Source of the DNA: Sphingomonas sp. Mn802worker
GTDB lineage: Bacteria > Pseudomonadota > Alphaproteobacteria > Sphingomonadales > Sphingomonadaceae
NCBI RefSeq assembly: GCF_000382485.1
Contig: NZ_AORY01000014.1
Span: 1-64,000 of the forward strand
Length of the DNA: 64,000 bases
Direction of reading: 5' to 3'
Shown here: piece by piece, positions 33,727 through 42,303 of the stretch
Layout of the letters: each line of letters begins with the position of its first letter
Numbering within the stretch: position 1 is the first letter of the stretch
Translations under genes and position numbers: made by a program
Notes under the pieces: generated by a model
The model's input: only the letters and a program-made list of their open reading frames with translations
What the model was told of the DNA's origin: nothing
Database searches by the model: none

Positions 33727-35967
33727 GTGCCAAGAAAACCACAGAAGGTCGGCCTGCCGACCCGCGAGCAGATCCTCGACTTCATCTCAGCTTCGGCGCA
33801 GCCCGCGGGCAAGCGCGAGATCGCGCGCGCTTTCGCGCTTTCCGCGCAGGAGAAGATCGGGCTCAAGGCGCTGCTCAAGGACATGGCTGACGAGGGGCTG
33901 ATCGACTCCGCCCCCGGTCGCGCGTTTCACAAGATGGGCGGCGTGCCAAAGGTCACGGTGCTGCGCGTCACCGCGATCGACGACGGCGGTAACGTCTGGG
34001 CCGCGCCGGAGAAATGGGACAGCGAGGCACCGCTGCCGCGCATCCGCGTGCGCGAGCAGAAGCGCGGCGCGCTGGGCGTCGGCGAGCGTATCCTCGCGCG
34101 CACCGAGGAGACCGGCAGCGGGATCACCGCGCATCCGATGAAGGTGCTGAAACCCACCTCCGAGCAGGTGATCGGCGTGCTGCGCGGGGCTGGGGACCGC
34201 TTGTGGTTGCAGAGCACCGACAAGAAGGAGCGGCGCGAATATGCGGTGTCGGACGCGGGCGGTGCGGAGGCGGGGGAGCTTGTCTCGGCCGAGCTCGCCG
34301 GACGCCCGCCGCGGATCACCGCGCGCGTCGTGCAGCGACTGGGCGATCCGTTCGCGCCGCGCAGCTTCTCACTGATCGCGATCGCCAAGCACGGCATTCC
34401 CGACACGTTCGCGCCCGAAGCGCTCGACGAGGCCGAGCGCGTCGCGCGACAGCCGCTCGGAGGGGACCGTGAGGACCTGACGCATCTGCCGATCGTCGCG
34501 ATCGATCCCGCCGACGCGCGCGACCACGACGACGCGGTCTGGGCGACGCCCGACGACGATCCCGCCAACGAAGGCGGATGGCGCGCGATCGTCGCCATCG
34601 CTGACGTCAGCTTCTACGTCCGCCCCGGCAGCGCGATCGACCGCGAGGCGCGCGCCCGCGGCAATTCGGTCTATTTCCCCGACCGCGTCGTGCCGATGCT
34701 GCCCGAGATCCTGTCGGCGGACGTGTGTTCGCTGAAGGAAGGCGAGGACCGTGCCGCGCTCGCCTGCCACTTGCAGGTGACGAAGGCGGGGGCGCTGAAA
34801 TCGTGGCGCTTCACCCGCGCCACCGTCCGACTCGCCGCCAACATCGCCTACGAGGATGCGCAGGCGACGATCGATGCCGGCGAGGGCGATCAGATCGACG
34901 CGCTGCGCCCGCTATGGGATTGCTGGCGCGCGCTGGCGGCGGCGCGCGACAAGCGCGAGCCGCTCGACCTCGATCTGCCCGAGCGGCGCGTCGTACTCGA
35001 CGCGGGCGGCCGCATCATGTCGGTCGCCGCGCGCGAGCGGCTCGATGCGCACCGCTTGATCGAGGATTACATGATCGCGGCGAACGTCGCGGCGGCAAAG
35101 GCGCTGGAGGCGAAGAAGGCGCCGGTCATGTACCGCGTCCACGAACCGCCCGCGCGCGAGAAGCTGGTCGCGCTCAAGGACTATCTCGACACGTTCGGCG
35201 TGCCGTTCGCGATGGGGCAGGTGATCAAGCCCGCCACGTTCAACCGCATCCTCGAACGCATCGGTGACGCCGATTACCGGCCGCAGGTGATGGAGCAGGT
35301 GCTGCGCACGCAGACGCAGGCTTATTACGCGCCGCTCAATCACGGGCATTTCGGGCTGTCGCTCGGCAGCTACGGCCATTTCACCTCGCCGATCCGCCGC
35401 TACGCCGACCTGCTGGTCCACCGCGCGCTCGTCTCGGCCTATGGCCTGGGACCAGGTGGCCTCAACGGCGACGAGAATTTCGAGCATCTGGGCGAGCAGA
35501 TCAGCAAGCTCGAGCGCCGCGCGATGGAGGCGGAGCGCGACACGATCGACCGCTACGTCGCCGCCTTCCTCGCCGAGCGCGAGGGGCAGGTGGTCGAGGT
35601 GCGGATCACTGGCGTGACCAACTTCGGCTTTTTCGCGACGGTCGACGGGATCGGCGGCGACGGGTTGATGCCGGTGCGCGATCTCGGCGGCGAATATTTC
35701 CGCTTCGACGAGGGTGCGCGGACGCTGACCGGCGAGCAGAGCGGCGAGGTCTATGCGCTCGGCCAGCGGCTCGATCTGCGGCTCGCCGAAGCGAACCCGG
35801 TGTCGGGGGCGCTGCGCTTCGAGTTGCCGGAGGGACGGTTCGCACCACCTTCGGCCTCGCGTCACCGCGCTGGCGGAGGTAAGGAGCGCACGCCGAACAA
35901 GGCCGGACGCGTGCTCAAACGCCGCGGTCGACCGGCGAACATCCGCCACGACGGCAAGAAGCGATAG
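33727..35967 (+). CDS. rnr: Ribonuclease R
   Basis: This is a processive 3'-5' exoribonuclease of the RNB/RNase II family, used in mRNA and rRNA quality control, with 746 residues. Order: N-terminal winged helix (RREQILDFISASAQPAGKREIARAF region), two cold-shock OB domains, RNB catalytic domain and C-terminal S1 domain (VTNFGFFATVDGIGGDGLMP), ending in a basic Arg/Lys-rich tail. The metal-binding acids are in VAIDPADARDHDDAV. The start is GTG at 33727. It lies between proS and a small membrane protein, possibly one transcript. Confidence 0.95.
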   Translation: MPRKPQKVGLPTREQILDFISASAQPAGKREIARAFALSAQEKIGLKALLKDMADEGLIDSAPGRAFHKMGGVPKVTVLRVTAIDDGGNVWAAPEKWDSEAPLPRIRVREQKRGALGVGERILARTEETGSGITAHPMKVLKPTSEQVIGVLRGAGDRLWLQSTDKKERREYAVSDAGGAEAGELVSAELAGRPPRITARVVQRLGDPFAPRSFSLIAIAKHGIPDTFAPEALDEAERVARQPLGGDREDLTHLPIVAIDPADARDHDDAVWATPDDDPANEGGWRAIVAIADVSFYVRPGSAIDREARARGNSVYFPDRVVPMLPEILSADVCSLKEGEDRAALACHLQVTKAGALKSWRFTRATVRLAANIAYEDAQATIDAGEGDQIDALRPLWDCWRALAAARDKREPLDLDLPERRVVLDAGGRIMSVAARERLDAHRLIEDYMIAANVAAAKALEAKKAPVMYRVHEPPAREKLVALKDYLDTFGVPFAMGQVIKPATFNRILERIGDADYRPQVMEQVLRTQTQAYYAPLNHGHFGLSLGSYGHFTSPIRRYADLLVHRALVSAYGLGPGGLNGDENFEHLGEQISKLERRAMEAERDTIDRYVAAFLAEREGQVVEVRITGVTNFGFFATVDGIGGDGLMPVRDLGGEYFRFDEGARTLTGEQSGEVYALGQRLDLRLAEANPVSGALRFELPEGRFAPPSASRHRAGGGKERTPNKAGRVLKRRGRPANIRHDGKKR

Positions 35968-35976
35968 GATCGAGCG

Positions 35977-36279
35977 ATGATTGGCGACCGACTGCCTGCA
36001 CTGATCGCGCGCACGCGCGGCCGCATCGTCGACTATTTCGTGAATGCGGGCGCGACCAAGCCCGATGCCGCGCTGCCCTATGCGCCCAAGGGCCGGCTGG
36101 AAACGCGGCTGTTCCGGCGGATGGTCGATTTCGGCCTGCTGGTCGAGGTGAAGCAGGGCCGCTTCTGGCTCGACCAGTCGCGGCTGTCCGACTTCCGCAA
36201 GGAGTCGCTGGCACGCGTGCTCGGCGGGATCGCGCTGGCAGGCTTCGCCGCAGCAGGTGCGATGGCGATCGGGGGATAA
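35977..36279 (+). CDS. Small protein with C-terminal membrane helix
   Basis: A 100-residue protein I do not recognise by function. The N-terminal 70 residues are a mixed helical soluble domain (RTRGRIVDYFVNAGATKPDAA, KGRLETRLFRRMVDFGLL), and the last 25 form one membrane helix (GGIALAGFAAAGAMAIGG). It begins 9 bp after rnr, so it is probably its operon partner, a pattern seen in other Sphingomonads. It converges with the saccharopine-dehydrogenase-like gene across 55 bp. Confidence 0.8.
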   Translation: MIGDRLPALIARTRGRIVDYFVNAGATKPDAALPYAPKGRLETRLFRRMVDFGLLVEVKQGRFWLDQSRLSDFRKESLARVLGGIALAGFAAAGAMAIGG

Positions 36280-36297
36280 GGGACGGTGGCGAGTAGC

Positions 36298-36328
36298 GGC
36301 GGCCGGCGGGTGAAGATGCCCACCGCCG
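36298..36328. terminator. Bidirectional hairpin between convergent genes
   Basis: GGCGG (36298-36302) pairs with CCGCC (36324-36328), with an inner GGCGGG/CCCACC extension, in the 55-bp gap between two converging genes. The stem is imperfect and no U-run is seen. Confidence 0.35.
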
Positions 36329-36334
36329 CCCACA

Positions 36335-37501
36335 TCACTGCGCGGTGAAGGTCATTCCCGCGCTCGCCACCAGCCGATCGCGCAACTTCCTGCCCAGCAA
36401 CGCGCCGGGCGTCCAGATGCCGCCATCGCCCTTCACGTCGTGCGCTAGGCACAGCGCACTTTCGGTCAGCATCCGGCTGGTGCAGCCATAACCGGGGTCG
36501 CGGTTGCCCGTCACCACCGCGTCGATCCGCTGTCCGTCGTCGTACAGCCCGGCGAACAATAGGTCGAAGTGTCCGGCCTCTCGTTCCTCCTTGCTCGGCC
36601 CCTCGCCGGGTTTCGGTCCCTTGTCGCCGCCGAACGGGTTCAGCTTGCCCAGCGCCTCGGCGGCGGCGCGGCCGAAGTCGCCAAGGCCGGTCACGACCAT
36701 CTCGTCATAGACGATGTCGCCCCACGGCTGACCGAGCAGGAAGTTGGTGCGGTGGACGTTCTTGGTGTTGATCGGCGCCATGACGAATGGCGCGACCCAG
36801 GAATGCAGCGTCGGATCATATTCGGGGATCAGCCCCGATGGCTGGTTCGGCCCCTTGTGCCCCGGGGTCAGCGCGAACGGATCGGCGAGCAGCGGGATCA
36901 GCGACGGCTTCTTCGCCGCCGCCGCCATCGTCGCCTTGAGGCTCGCCGCAGTGCCGCCCGAAAAGCCGCCCTTCATCTCGCGCACGCGTGCCTTGATGCG
37001 GGGTACGGGCTTGCCGAAGCGCGCGCGTGCCGCCTCCTGCAACGTCAGCACGCCCAGGTCGAACGGGATCGAATCGAACCCGCAGGAGAAGACGATCCGC
37101 GCGCCGCTCGCCTGCGCGGCGGCGTGGTGCGTGTCGATCATCTCCCGCATCCATGCCGGCTCGCCGCACAGGTCGACATAGGCGGAGCCGGTCTCGACAC
37201 AGGCGGCGACCAGGTCGCTGCCGTAAAGCTGGTACGGCCCGACCGTGGTGATGACGACGGTCGCGCGCATGCACATCGCGCGCAAGCTCGCGGGTGCGTC
37301 CGCGTCGGCGGTGACGATCGGTATGTCGGCGGACACGCCCATCTCGTCGCGCACTGCTTCCAGTTTGGCGACTGATCGCCCCGCCATCGCCCAGCGCACA
37401 CCCGTCGGGTAGGTCTGCGCGAGATACTCGGCCACCAACCGCCCAGTGTACCCGCTCGCGCCGTAGACGATGACGTCGAACTCGCGTTGCGTCTGTGACA
37501 T
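36335..37501 (-). CDS. Saccharopine-dehydrogenase-family NADP-binding reductase
   Basis: This is a 388-residue oxidoreductase with an N-terminal Rossmann domain (VIVYGASGYTGRLVAEYL), a TTVGPYQLYGSDLVAACVETG segment and CGFDSIPFDLGVLTL. These are typical of the trans-acting enoyl-reductase/saccharopine-dehydrogenase-like group, which in mycobacteria reduces lipid intermediates such as polyketide or phthiocerol precursors. The substrate here is unknown. The C-terminal half carries the YGCTSRMLTESALCL stretch shared by the family. A free-standing reductase not in a lipid operon. Confidence 0.88.
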   Translation of the reverse strand: MSQTQREFDVIVYGASGYTGRLVAEYLAQTYPTGVRWAMAGRSVAKLEAVRDEMGVSADIPIVTADADAPASLRAMCMRATVVITTVGPYQLYGSDLVAACVETGSAYVDLCGEPAWMREMIDTHHAAAQASGARIVFSCGFDSIPFDLGVLTLQEAARARFGKPVPRIKARVREMKGGFSGGTAASLKATMAAAAKKPSLIPLLADPFALTPGHKGPNQPSGLIPEYDPTLHSWVAPFVMAPINTKNVHRTNFLLGQPWGDIVYDEMVVTGLGDFGRAAAEALGKLNPFGGDKGPKPGEGPSKEEREAGHFDLLFAGLYDDGQRIDAVVTGNRDPGYGCTSRMLTESALCLAHDVKGDGGIWTPGALLGRKLRDRLVASAGMTFTAQ

Positions 37502-37582
37502 GTCAGCCTCCCTGCCGTTACGAGCGGAAGTAGAGCCGACAGCGCTGGGCGAGACAAGCCCGCGTTACGGGTCCGTAACGGA

Positions 37583-37921
37583 TCAGGTGACCGGCGACGC
37601 TCTGACAACCGGCGCGTCGGCCGTCGCGACTGAGCGATCGCTCAACAGACGCTCGGCAGCCGCGAGGCCATCGGCGCCCGACACAGCGGCATCGATCGGG
37701 CGCTGCCCGAGCGCGTCGTCGTGCGTGTTGAGGAAGGCGAGCGCCGCGTCGCGGTTGCCGAACGCAAGGAACGCCGCCTGCGCGATCCGGCCCTGACGCT
37801 CGGCCGCGCCACGCTCCATCGCAACACGCGCAGGGCGAAAGTGGCGGCCGGCGGGCCTGGTGGGGGCAGGCTTCGTAGTTTCGCTCTCGAGGGCGGCGGC
37901 GGGATCGACGGCGTCGCTCAA
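37583..37921 (-). CDS. MbcA/ParS/Xre-type antitoxin-domain protein (DUF2384)
   Basis: This 112-residue protein has a disordered N-terminus rich in Ala, Pro and Arg, then the C-terminal DUF2384 toxin-binding domain: AFLAFGNRDAALAFLNTHDD, ALGQRPIDAAVSGADGLAAA, ERLLSD. In known systems this domain neutralises a RES-family NAD-degrading toxin. No RES gene is visible next to it, so it is either an orphan or regulates something else. It starts with TTG, overlapping the TGA of the upstream small gene in TTGA, so the two are coupled. Confidence 0.7.
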   Translation of the reverse strand: MSDAVDPAAALESETTKPAPTRPAGRHFRPARVAMERGAAERQGRIAQAAFLAFGNRDAALAFLNTHDDALGQRPIDAAVSGADGLAAAERLLSDRSVATADAPVVRASPVT

Positions 37922-38094
37922 CTGACGCGGTCCAGCGTCATGGCGGCGGCGCCCATCGTTTCGCGCAGTGCCGCGATCCGCTGCCGATAACCGGTGGCCA
38001 GCCCGCGGTGCGCATGGCGGGCCTCATCACTGGAGCCGGATCCTGCGCGCATCAGCGATATCTGATGACGGTGAAGAAGGTAGTTGAGGTCCAA
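37918..38094 (-). CDS. Small protein coupled to the DUF2384 gene
   Basis: A 58-codon gene starts with TTG at 38094 and ends with TGA overlapping the next start. The ribosome site GAGGAG is 8 bp upstream. A nearer ATG in another frame has only 1-bp spacing. The product is basic and amphipathic (LDLNYLLHRHQISLMRA, then HRGLATGYRQRIAALRETMG); small proteins of this kind with the LNYLLHRHQIS start recur in Sphingomonads. Function unknown. It lies just upstream of a candidate antitoxin gene and may be its partner. Confidence 0.65.
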   Translation of the reverse strand: MDLNYLLHRHQISLMRAGSGSSDEARHAHRGLATGYRQRIAALRETMGAAAMTLDRVS

Positions 38095-38213
38095 GCGACA
38101 TACTCCTCGTCGTAAGCGGGAGCGCGATGGTCTCTCAGCCGCGCGCGCCTACGGTCCGGTTGCGCGTGGTACTACTCATATAGGTGATAGGCGCGCGAAT
38201 AGATAGGCGCTGG

Positions 38214-40019
38214 TCAGGCCGCCTCGCTGAACTGCAGGCTGGCGAGCCGCGCGTAGAGCCCGCCGCGCGCGAACAGGGAGGCGTGCGTGCCTTCCTCGAC
38301 GATGCGGCCCTCGTCCATCACGATGATGCGGTCGGCGGCGCGGACGGTGGCGAGGCGGTGCGCGATGACGATGGTGGTGCGGTCGGCCATCAGTCGTTCG
38401 AGCGCGTCCTGCACCAGCCGCTCGCTCTCCGCATCGAGCGCGCTGGTCGCCTCGTCGAGCAGCAGGATCGGCGCGTCACGCAGCAACGCGCGCGCGATCG
38501 CGACACGCTGGCGCTGCCCACCCGACAATCGCGCGCCGCCTTCGCCCAGGAAGGTGTCGAGCCCCTCGGGCAGCGCACGCAGGAAGTCGGCGGCGTTGGC
38601 GGCTTCGGCGGCGTGCCAGATCGCGGCATCGTCGGCGTCCCAGCGGCCGTAGCGCAAATTGTCGCGTGCGCTGGTGCCGAAGATCACCGTCTCCTGCGGC
38701 ACCATCGCGATCCGCGCGCGCACCTCGGCCGGGTCGGTGTCACGCAGGGCGATGCCATCGACGCTGACCGTACCGGCGACGGGATCATAGAAGCGCTGAA
38801 TCAGCTGGAACAACGTCGACTTGCCCGCGCCCGATGGGCCGACGATCGCGACGGTCTCGCCGGGTGCGACCGAGAGCGAGAAGTCGTGCAGCGCGGGCAG
38901 GTCGGGGCGCGTGGGGTAGCGGAACTCTACATGGGTGAAATCGACGCGGCCCTGCGGCGGCAGCGGCAACGCGACCGGGCTCACCGGCGGTGCGATCTCC
39001 GGCCGCTCGTCGAGCAGTTCGGCCAGACGACCTGCCGCGCCGGCTCCGCGCAGCAGGTCGCCGTACACTTCCGTCAGCGCGCCGAATGCGCCCGCGACGA
39101 TGCCGCCGGTCAGCACGAACGCCGCGATTGCGCCGCCCGATAAACGCCCGGCGGCGACGTCGATCGCGCCCTCCCACATCACCAATGTGATCGCGCCGAA
39201 GACGAGCCCGATGACGATCGCGGTCATGATCGCGCGCAGCAGGATGCGCTTGCGCGCCGCCGCCATCGTCGCCTCGACCGCGTCACCGAAGCGCGCGGCC
39301 TCGCGGCGTTCCTGCCCGAACGCCTGTACGATCTTCATCGCGCCCAGCGTCTCGGTCACGATCGACCCGACATCGGCGATTCGGTCCTGCGAGGTGCGCG
39401 AATAGCCGCGCACGCGTTTGCCGAGCAGCGCAATCGGCGCGATGATCAGCGGGATGGCGACCACCAGCAATCCGGTCAGCTTGGGTGAGATGGTGAACAG
39501 GTAGACCAGCCCGCCGACGCTGGTGAAGGCATTACGCAGTGCGATCGATACCGTGCTGCCGACCACCGTCTCGATCTGTCCGGTGTCGGCGGTCAGCCGG
39601 CTGGCGATCTCCGACGGGCGGTTTTCCTCGTAGAAGCGTGGGGTGAGCGTCAGCAGGTGACGCTGCACCTGCGTGCGGATGTCGGCAACGACCCGCTCGC
39701 CCAGCCACGACACGAAGTAGAAGCGGAACGCGGTGCCGATCGCTAATACGACCACAATCATCAACATATAATGAAACGCGCCAGATACCGCAGAACTGTC
39801 GCCGCCCGCCGCGAAACCGCGGTCGATCACGCGCTTGAAGCTGTAGGGGATCGCGATCGTGGCCGCCGACGTGACGGCGAGCGCCACGCAGGCGCCGGCG
39901 ATCTGCAAGGGGTACGCCCGCGCAGCGCGCCAGACCATCGCGAGATTGCCGATGCGGCGCGAGGGCGCGACCTCTGATAAGGTCGGAGCAGGGGCGGGAG
40001 CCGGGGGAGCGCTTGCCAT
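38214..40019 (-). CDS. ABC transporter permease/ATPase (MsbA/ABCB type)
   Basis: This half-transporter has 601 residues: an N-terminal disordered stretch, six membrane helices (about 45-330) and an ABC domain. Walker A is GPSGAGKST, the signature is LSGGQRQR and Walker B is ILLLDEATSALD, followed by the HRLATV switch His. It is the ABCB/MsbA or peptide/lipid exporter group. A divergent intergenic region of 164 bp separates it from phaZ. The substrate is unknown; lipids or drugs are usual. The proline-rich N-terminal head (APPAPAPAP) may be cytosolic. Confidence 0.93.
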   Translation of the reverse strand: MASAPPAPAPAPTLSEVAPSRRIGNLAMVWRAARAYPLQIAGACVALAVTSAATIAIPYSFKRVIDRGFAAGGDSSAVSGAFHYMLMIVVVLAIGTAFRFYFVSWLGERVVADIRTQVQRHLLTLTPRFYEENRPSEIASRLTADTGQIETVVGSTVSIALRNAFTSVGGLVYLFTISPKLTGLLVVAIPLIIAPIALLGKRVRGYSRTSQDRIADVGSIVTETLGAMKIVQAFGQERREAARFGDAVEATMAAARKRILLRAIMTAIVIGLVFGAITLVMWEGAIDVAAGRLSGGAIAAFVLTGGIVAGAFGALTEVYGDLLRGAGAAGRLAELLDERPEIAPPVSPVALPLPPQGRVDFTHVEFRYPTRPDLPALHDFSLSVAPGETVAIVGPSGAGKSTLFQLIQRFYDPVAGTVSVDGIALRDTDPAEVRARIAMVPQETVIFGTSARDNLRYGRWDADDAAIWHAAEAANAADFLRALPEGLDTFLGEGGARLSGGQRQRVAIARALLRDAPILLLDEATSALDAESERLVQDALERLMADRTTIVIAHRLATVRAADRIIVMDEGRIVEEGTHASLFARGGLYARLASLQFSEAA

Positions 40020-40110
40020 GCGCGTGCCCTAGCAGCGGGGGCAAGGTGGCTCAACGCCGCGGCGGTGTGACCCATCGGCCACCGCGCATCACGAAGCGGC
40101 AGGGGGATGG

Positions 40111-40133
40111 TGCAACATCATTGTGCAGTGCAG
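40111..40133. promoter_or_regulatory. Possible PhaR-type operator upstream of the PHA depolymerase
   Basis: TGCAA-catca-TTGTGCA-g-TGCAG occupies the divergent promoter region about 50-75 bp before the depolymerase start. PhaR-type regulators of polyhydroxyalkanoate genes in alphaproteobacteria recognise TGC/GCA-rich repeats. The motif alone supports this. Confidence 0.35.
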
Positions 40134-40183
40134 CGTTTCGGTTAGTATCATGAGCCCCTGTCCGGGGCGGAGAGGCATACCCG

Positions 40184-41416
40184 ATGTTCTACGACGCCTA
40201 TGAACTGCAGCGCTCCTGGCTCTCATCCGCCAGCGCGCTGGCGACCGCGACCGCCGGCTGGCTCAACGATCCGGCAAACCCGTTCGCCTATCTGGGCGGC
40301 GGACCGGTGATGGCGAGTGCGCTGGAAGTATTCGCGCACGCGAGCGCGTCGCGTGGCAAGCCGGCGTTCGGGCTCGACACGACGGTGATCGACGGGCGTG
40401 AGGTGGCGGTCACCGAAGAGGTCGTGCTCGCACGCCCCTTCGGCGATCTGAAGCGTTTTCGCCGCGAGGGCATTGAAAGCGGACCCAAGCTGCTGATCGT
40501 CGCGCCGATGTCGGGGCATTTCGCGACGCTGCTGCGTGGCACGGTCGAGCGGATGCTGCCGTTCGCCGACGTTCACATCACCGACTGGCACGATGCAAAG
40601 AACGTGTCTGTCAGCAAGGGGCGCTTCGACCTCGACGATTATGTCGATTATCTCATCGCCTTTCTTGAGGAGATGGGCAGCAACGAAGGGCAGGGCGGGA
40701 CGCACATGCTCGCGGTCTGCCAGCCGTCGGTGCCGAGCCTCGCCGCCGTCGCGGTGATGAGCGCGGACAAGAACCCCGCGCGGCCCAAAACGCTGACGAT
40801 GATGGGAGGGCCGATCGACACGCGCGAGGCGCCGACTGCGGTCAACACGCTCGCGACCGAGCGACCGTTCGCCTGGTTCGAGCAGAACGTGATCGCGACG
40901 GTGCCGGCGTGCCATCCCGGTGCCGGCCGACGCGTTTATCCCGGCTTCCTGCAACTCACCGGCTTCATGTCGATGAATCTTGGCAACCACCTGCTCAGTC
41001 ATTGGGAGATGTTCAAGCATCTGGTCCAGGGCGATGGCGCCAGCGCGCAGGCGACCAAGGACTTCTACGACGAATATCGCTCGGTCGCGGACATGACGGC
41101 GGAATTCTACCTACAGACGATCGACGTCGTGTTCCAGGAGCACAAGCTGCCGCGTGGGCTGATGACGCATCGCGGGCGGCGGGTCGATACGGGTGCGATT
41201 ACCGACGTGGCGCTGCTCGCGATCGAGGGCGAGCGCGACGATATTTCGGGACTGGGACAGACCAAGGCGGCGCTGACGATCGCGACCAACCTGCCCGAGG
41301 AGAAGAAGCGCTATCTGATGGCTGAGGGCGTTGGCCATTACGGCATCTTCAACGGGTCCAAATGGCGCAACCGGATCGCGCCGGTGGTAGAGGAATTCAT
41401 CACCGCCAACGCCTGA
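40184..41416 (+). CDS. phaZ: Intracellular polyhydroxyalkanoate depolymerase
   Basis: This cytosolic enzyme degrades stored polyhydroxybutyrate on granules. Length is 410 residues. The nucleophile is Cys179 in MLAVCQPSVPSLA, the lipase-box-like motif of intracellular type depolymerases, with the alpha/beta-hydrolase core from about residue 100 (LLIVAPMSGHFATLLRG). The C-terminal EGVGHYGIFNGSKWR carries the catalytic His. The ATG at 40184 has GGAGAGG 8 bp upstream. A hairpin (40154-40168) directly precedes the ribosome site. A strong terminator follows. Confidence 0.95.
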   Translation: MFYDAYELQRSWLSSASALATATAGWLNDPANPFAYLGGGPVMASALEVFAHASASRGKPAFGLDTTVIDGREVAVTEEVVLARPFGDLKRFRREGIESGPKLLIVAPMSGHFATLLRGTVERMLPFADVHITDWHDAKNVSVSKGRFDLDDYVDYLIAFLEEMGSNEGQGGTHMLAVCQPSVPSLAAVAVMSADKNPARPKTLTMMGGPIDTREAPTAVNTLATERPFAWFEQNVIATVPACHPGAGRRVYPGFLQLTGFMSMNLGNHLLSHWEMFKHLVQGDGASAQATKDFYDEYRSVADMTAEFYLQTIDVVFQEHKLPRGLMTHRGRRVDTGAITDVALLAIEGERDDISGLGQTKAALTIATNLPEEKKRYLMAEGVGHYGIFNGSKWRNRIAPVVEEFITANA

Positions 41417-41424
41417 AACGCGAA

Positions 41425-41450
41425 AGCCGGCCGCGGCGACGCGACCGGCT
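41425..41450. terminator. Terminator between phaZ and the stress protein gene
   Basis: AGCCGGCCGC (41425-41434) pairs with GCGACCGGCT (41441-41450) with one mismatch and a 6-base loop, followed by CTTGTTGC. It lies 9 bp after phaZ and 24 bp after the stop of the opposite gene, so it can serve both. Confidence 0.65.
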
Positions 41451-41473
41451 CTTGTTGCATGTCGATGCGCGGG

Positions 41474-41977
41474 TCAGGCGTTCGAGTTTTCCGCCGTCGT
41501 CTGAACCTTGGCGTGGCTGCCTTCCTCACCAGCCTTGATCGTGCCGCCAAACAGCTGCTTCACCTTGCCCGAGATCGACATGTCGGTTTCCCACAGCTCG
41601 GCGCTGTCGATGTCGACCTGTAGCAGCGCGAGGTTGGGGTCTTCCTTGCCGCCCGGAAACCATGCCTCGACCTGGTTATTCCACAATTTGTCGATCAGCG
41701 CGCGATCGTTGTTGATGTGGCCGCGACCGTGCATGCAGGCAAAGAAATCGTGCCCCTTCGACACGAATTGCGCCATCAGCTTGTTCTTGTCCGCGACGCG
41801 GTTGTCCTTGCCGATGAAGAAGAACAACGTGTCGACCTGATCCTTGTCAAGCTGGACCGCCAACGGTTCGCTGTGCGTGCTGCCGTCCGCCGGGCCGACC
41901 ATCAGGTACGGGCTCTCTGCCATCTTCTTCCACATGTCGGACTTGAGCTGCTTGGGGTCGGTGTTGGCGTCGGCCAT
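41474..41977 (-). CDS. Pyridoxamine 5'-phosphate oxidase-like general stress protein
   Basis: This flavin-binding split-barrel protein has 167 residues, similar to Bacillus GSP26 and Xanthomonas stress proteins. Seen are MWKKMAESPYLMVGPADGS, then TLFFFIGKDNRVADK and KGHDFFACMHGRGHINNDRALIDKLWN with the flavin-contact WF near VEAWFPGG. A tail rich in Lys and Gln follows. Usually binds FMN or FAD and is induced by stress. Its start is at 41977. The upstream region also holds the divergent 30-codon gene. Confidence 0.9.
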   Translation of the reverse strand: MADANTDPKQLKSDMWKKMAESPYLMVGPADGSTHSEPLAVQLDKDQVDTLFFFIGKDNRVADKNKLMAQFVSKGHDFFACMHGRGHINNDRALIDKLWNNQVEAWFPGGKEDPNLALLQVDIDSAELWETDMSISGKVKQLFGGTIKAGEEGSHAKVQTTAENSNA

Positions 41978-42103
41978 CGTCGTCTCTCCTCGTGAGGGGT
42001 TCGGCGGGAGAACGAGGGGCGGCAGGGTTGGTTGCGCGTGCGTATCGGACCTGCTTGGATGACCGGTGGCGGCATTGTCGCCGTCGAACCGAAAAGGTGA
42101 ACT

Positions 42104-42196
42104 ATGTCACTCGCCGACTTGTCGCAGGTGCTTCCGGCGCTCTTCGGGTTCGGGATGCTCGTCCTGAAGATCGTGGAGGTCGCTCGCAAGAACTAG
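42104..42196 (+). CDS. Predicted 30-residue membrane microprotein
   Basis: ATG 42104 to TAG 42196 encodes 30 residues: a short polar head (MSLADLSQV), one hydrophobic helix (LPALFGFGMLVLKIVEV) and a basic end (ARKN). A ribosome site AGGTGA lies 3-4 bp before the ATG. The helix with basic tail recalls the tiny holin-like toxins of type I toxin-antitoxin systems and other short membrane proteins; that resemblance is mine, not a search result. The gene is tightly followed by two stem-loops. It could also be a regulatory leader peptide or an unrelated small envelope protein. Confidence 0.55.
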   Translation: MSLADLSQVLPALFGFGMLVLKIVEVARKN

Positions 42197-42204
42197 GCAC
42201 GGGC

Positions 42205-42230
42205 GGGGCTCGATCTGGCAGTCGAGCCCC
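42205..42230 (+). terminator. Hairpin 1 with CTGGCA loop after the microprotein
   Basis: GGGGCTCGAT (42205-42214) pairs with GTCGAGCCCC (42221-42230), including a U-G pair, around the loop CTGGCA. It starts 9 bp after the microprotein stop. No U-run follows on the plus strand. Confidence 0.7.
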
Positions 42231-42239
42231 AAACGATAA

Positions 42240-42269
42240 GAACCCCGACCGCTGGCACGATCGGGGTTC
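42240..42269. terminator. Hairpin 2 with the same CTGGCA loop; thiolase terminator
   Basis: GAACCCCGACCG (42240-42251) pairs with CGATCGGGGTTC (42258-42269) with one mismatch, again around the loop CTGGCA. On the minus strand it is followed by TTATCGTTT, so it fits an intrinsic terminator of the thiolase gene. Confidence 0.7.
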
Positions 42270-42303
42270 CCGAAAAGGCGCTATGTCATCGCCGCAACCT
42301 ACA

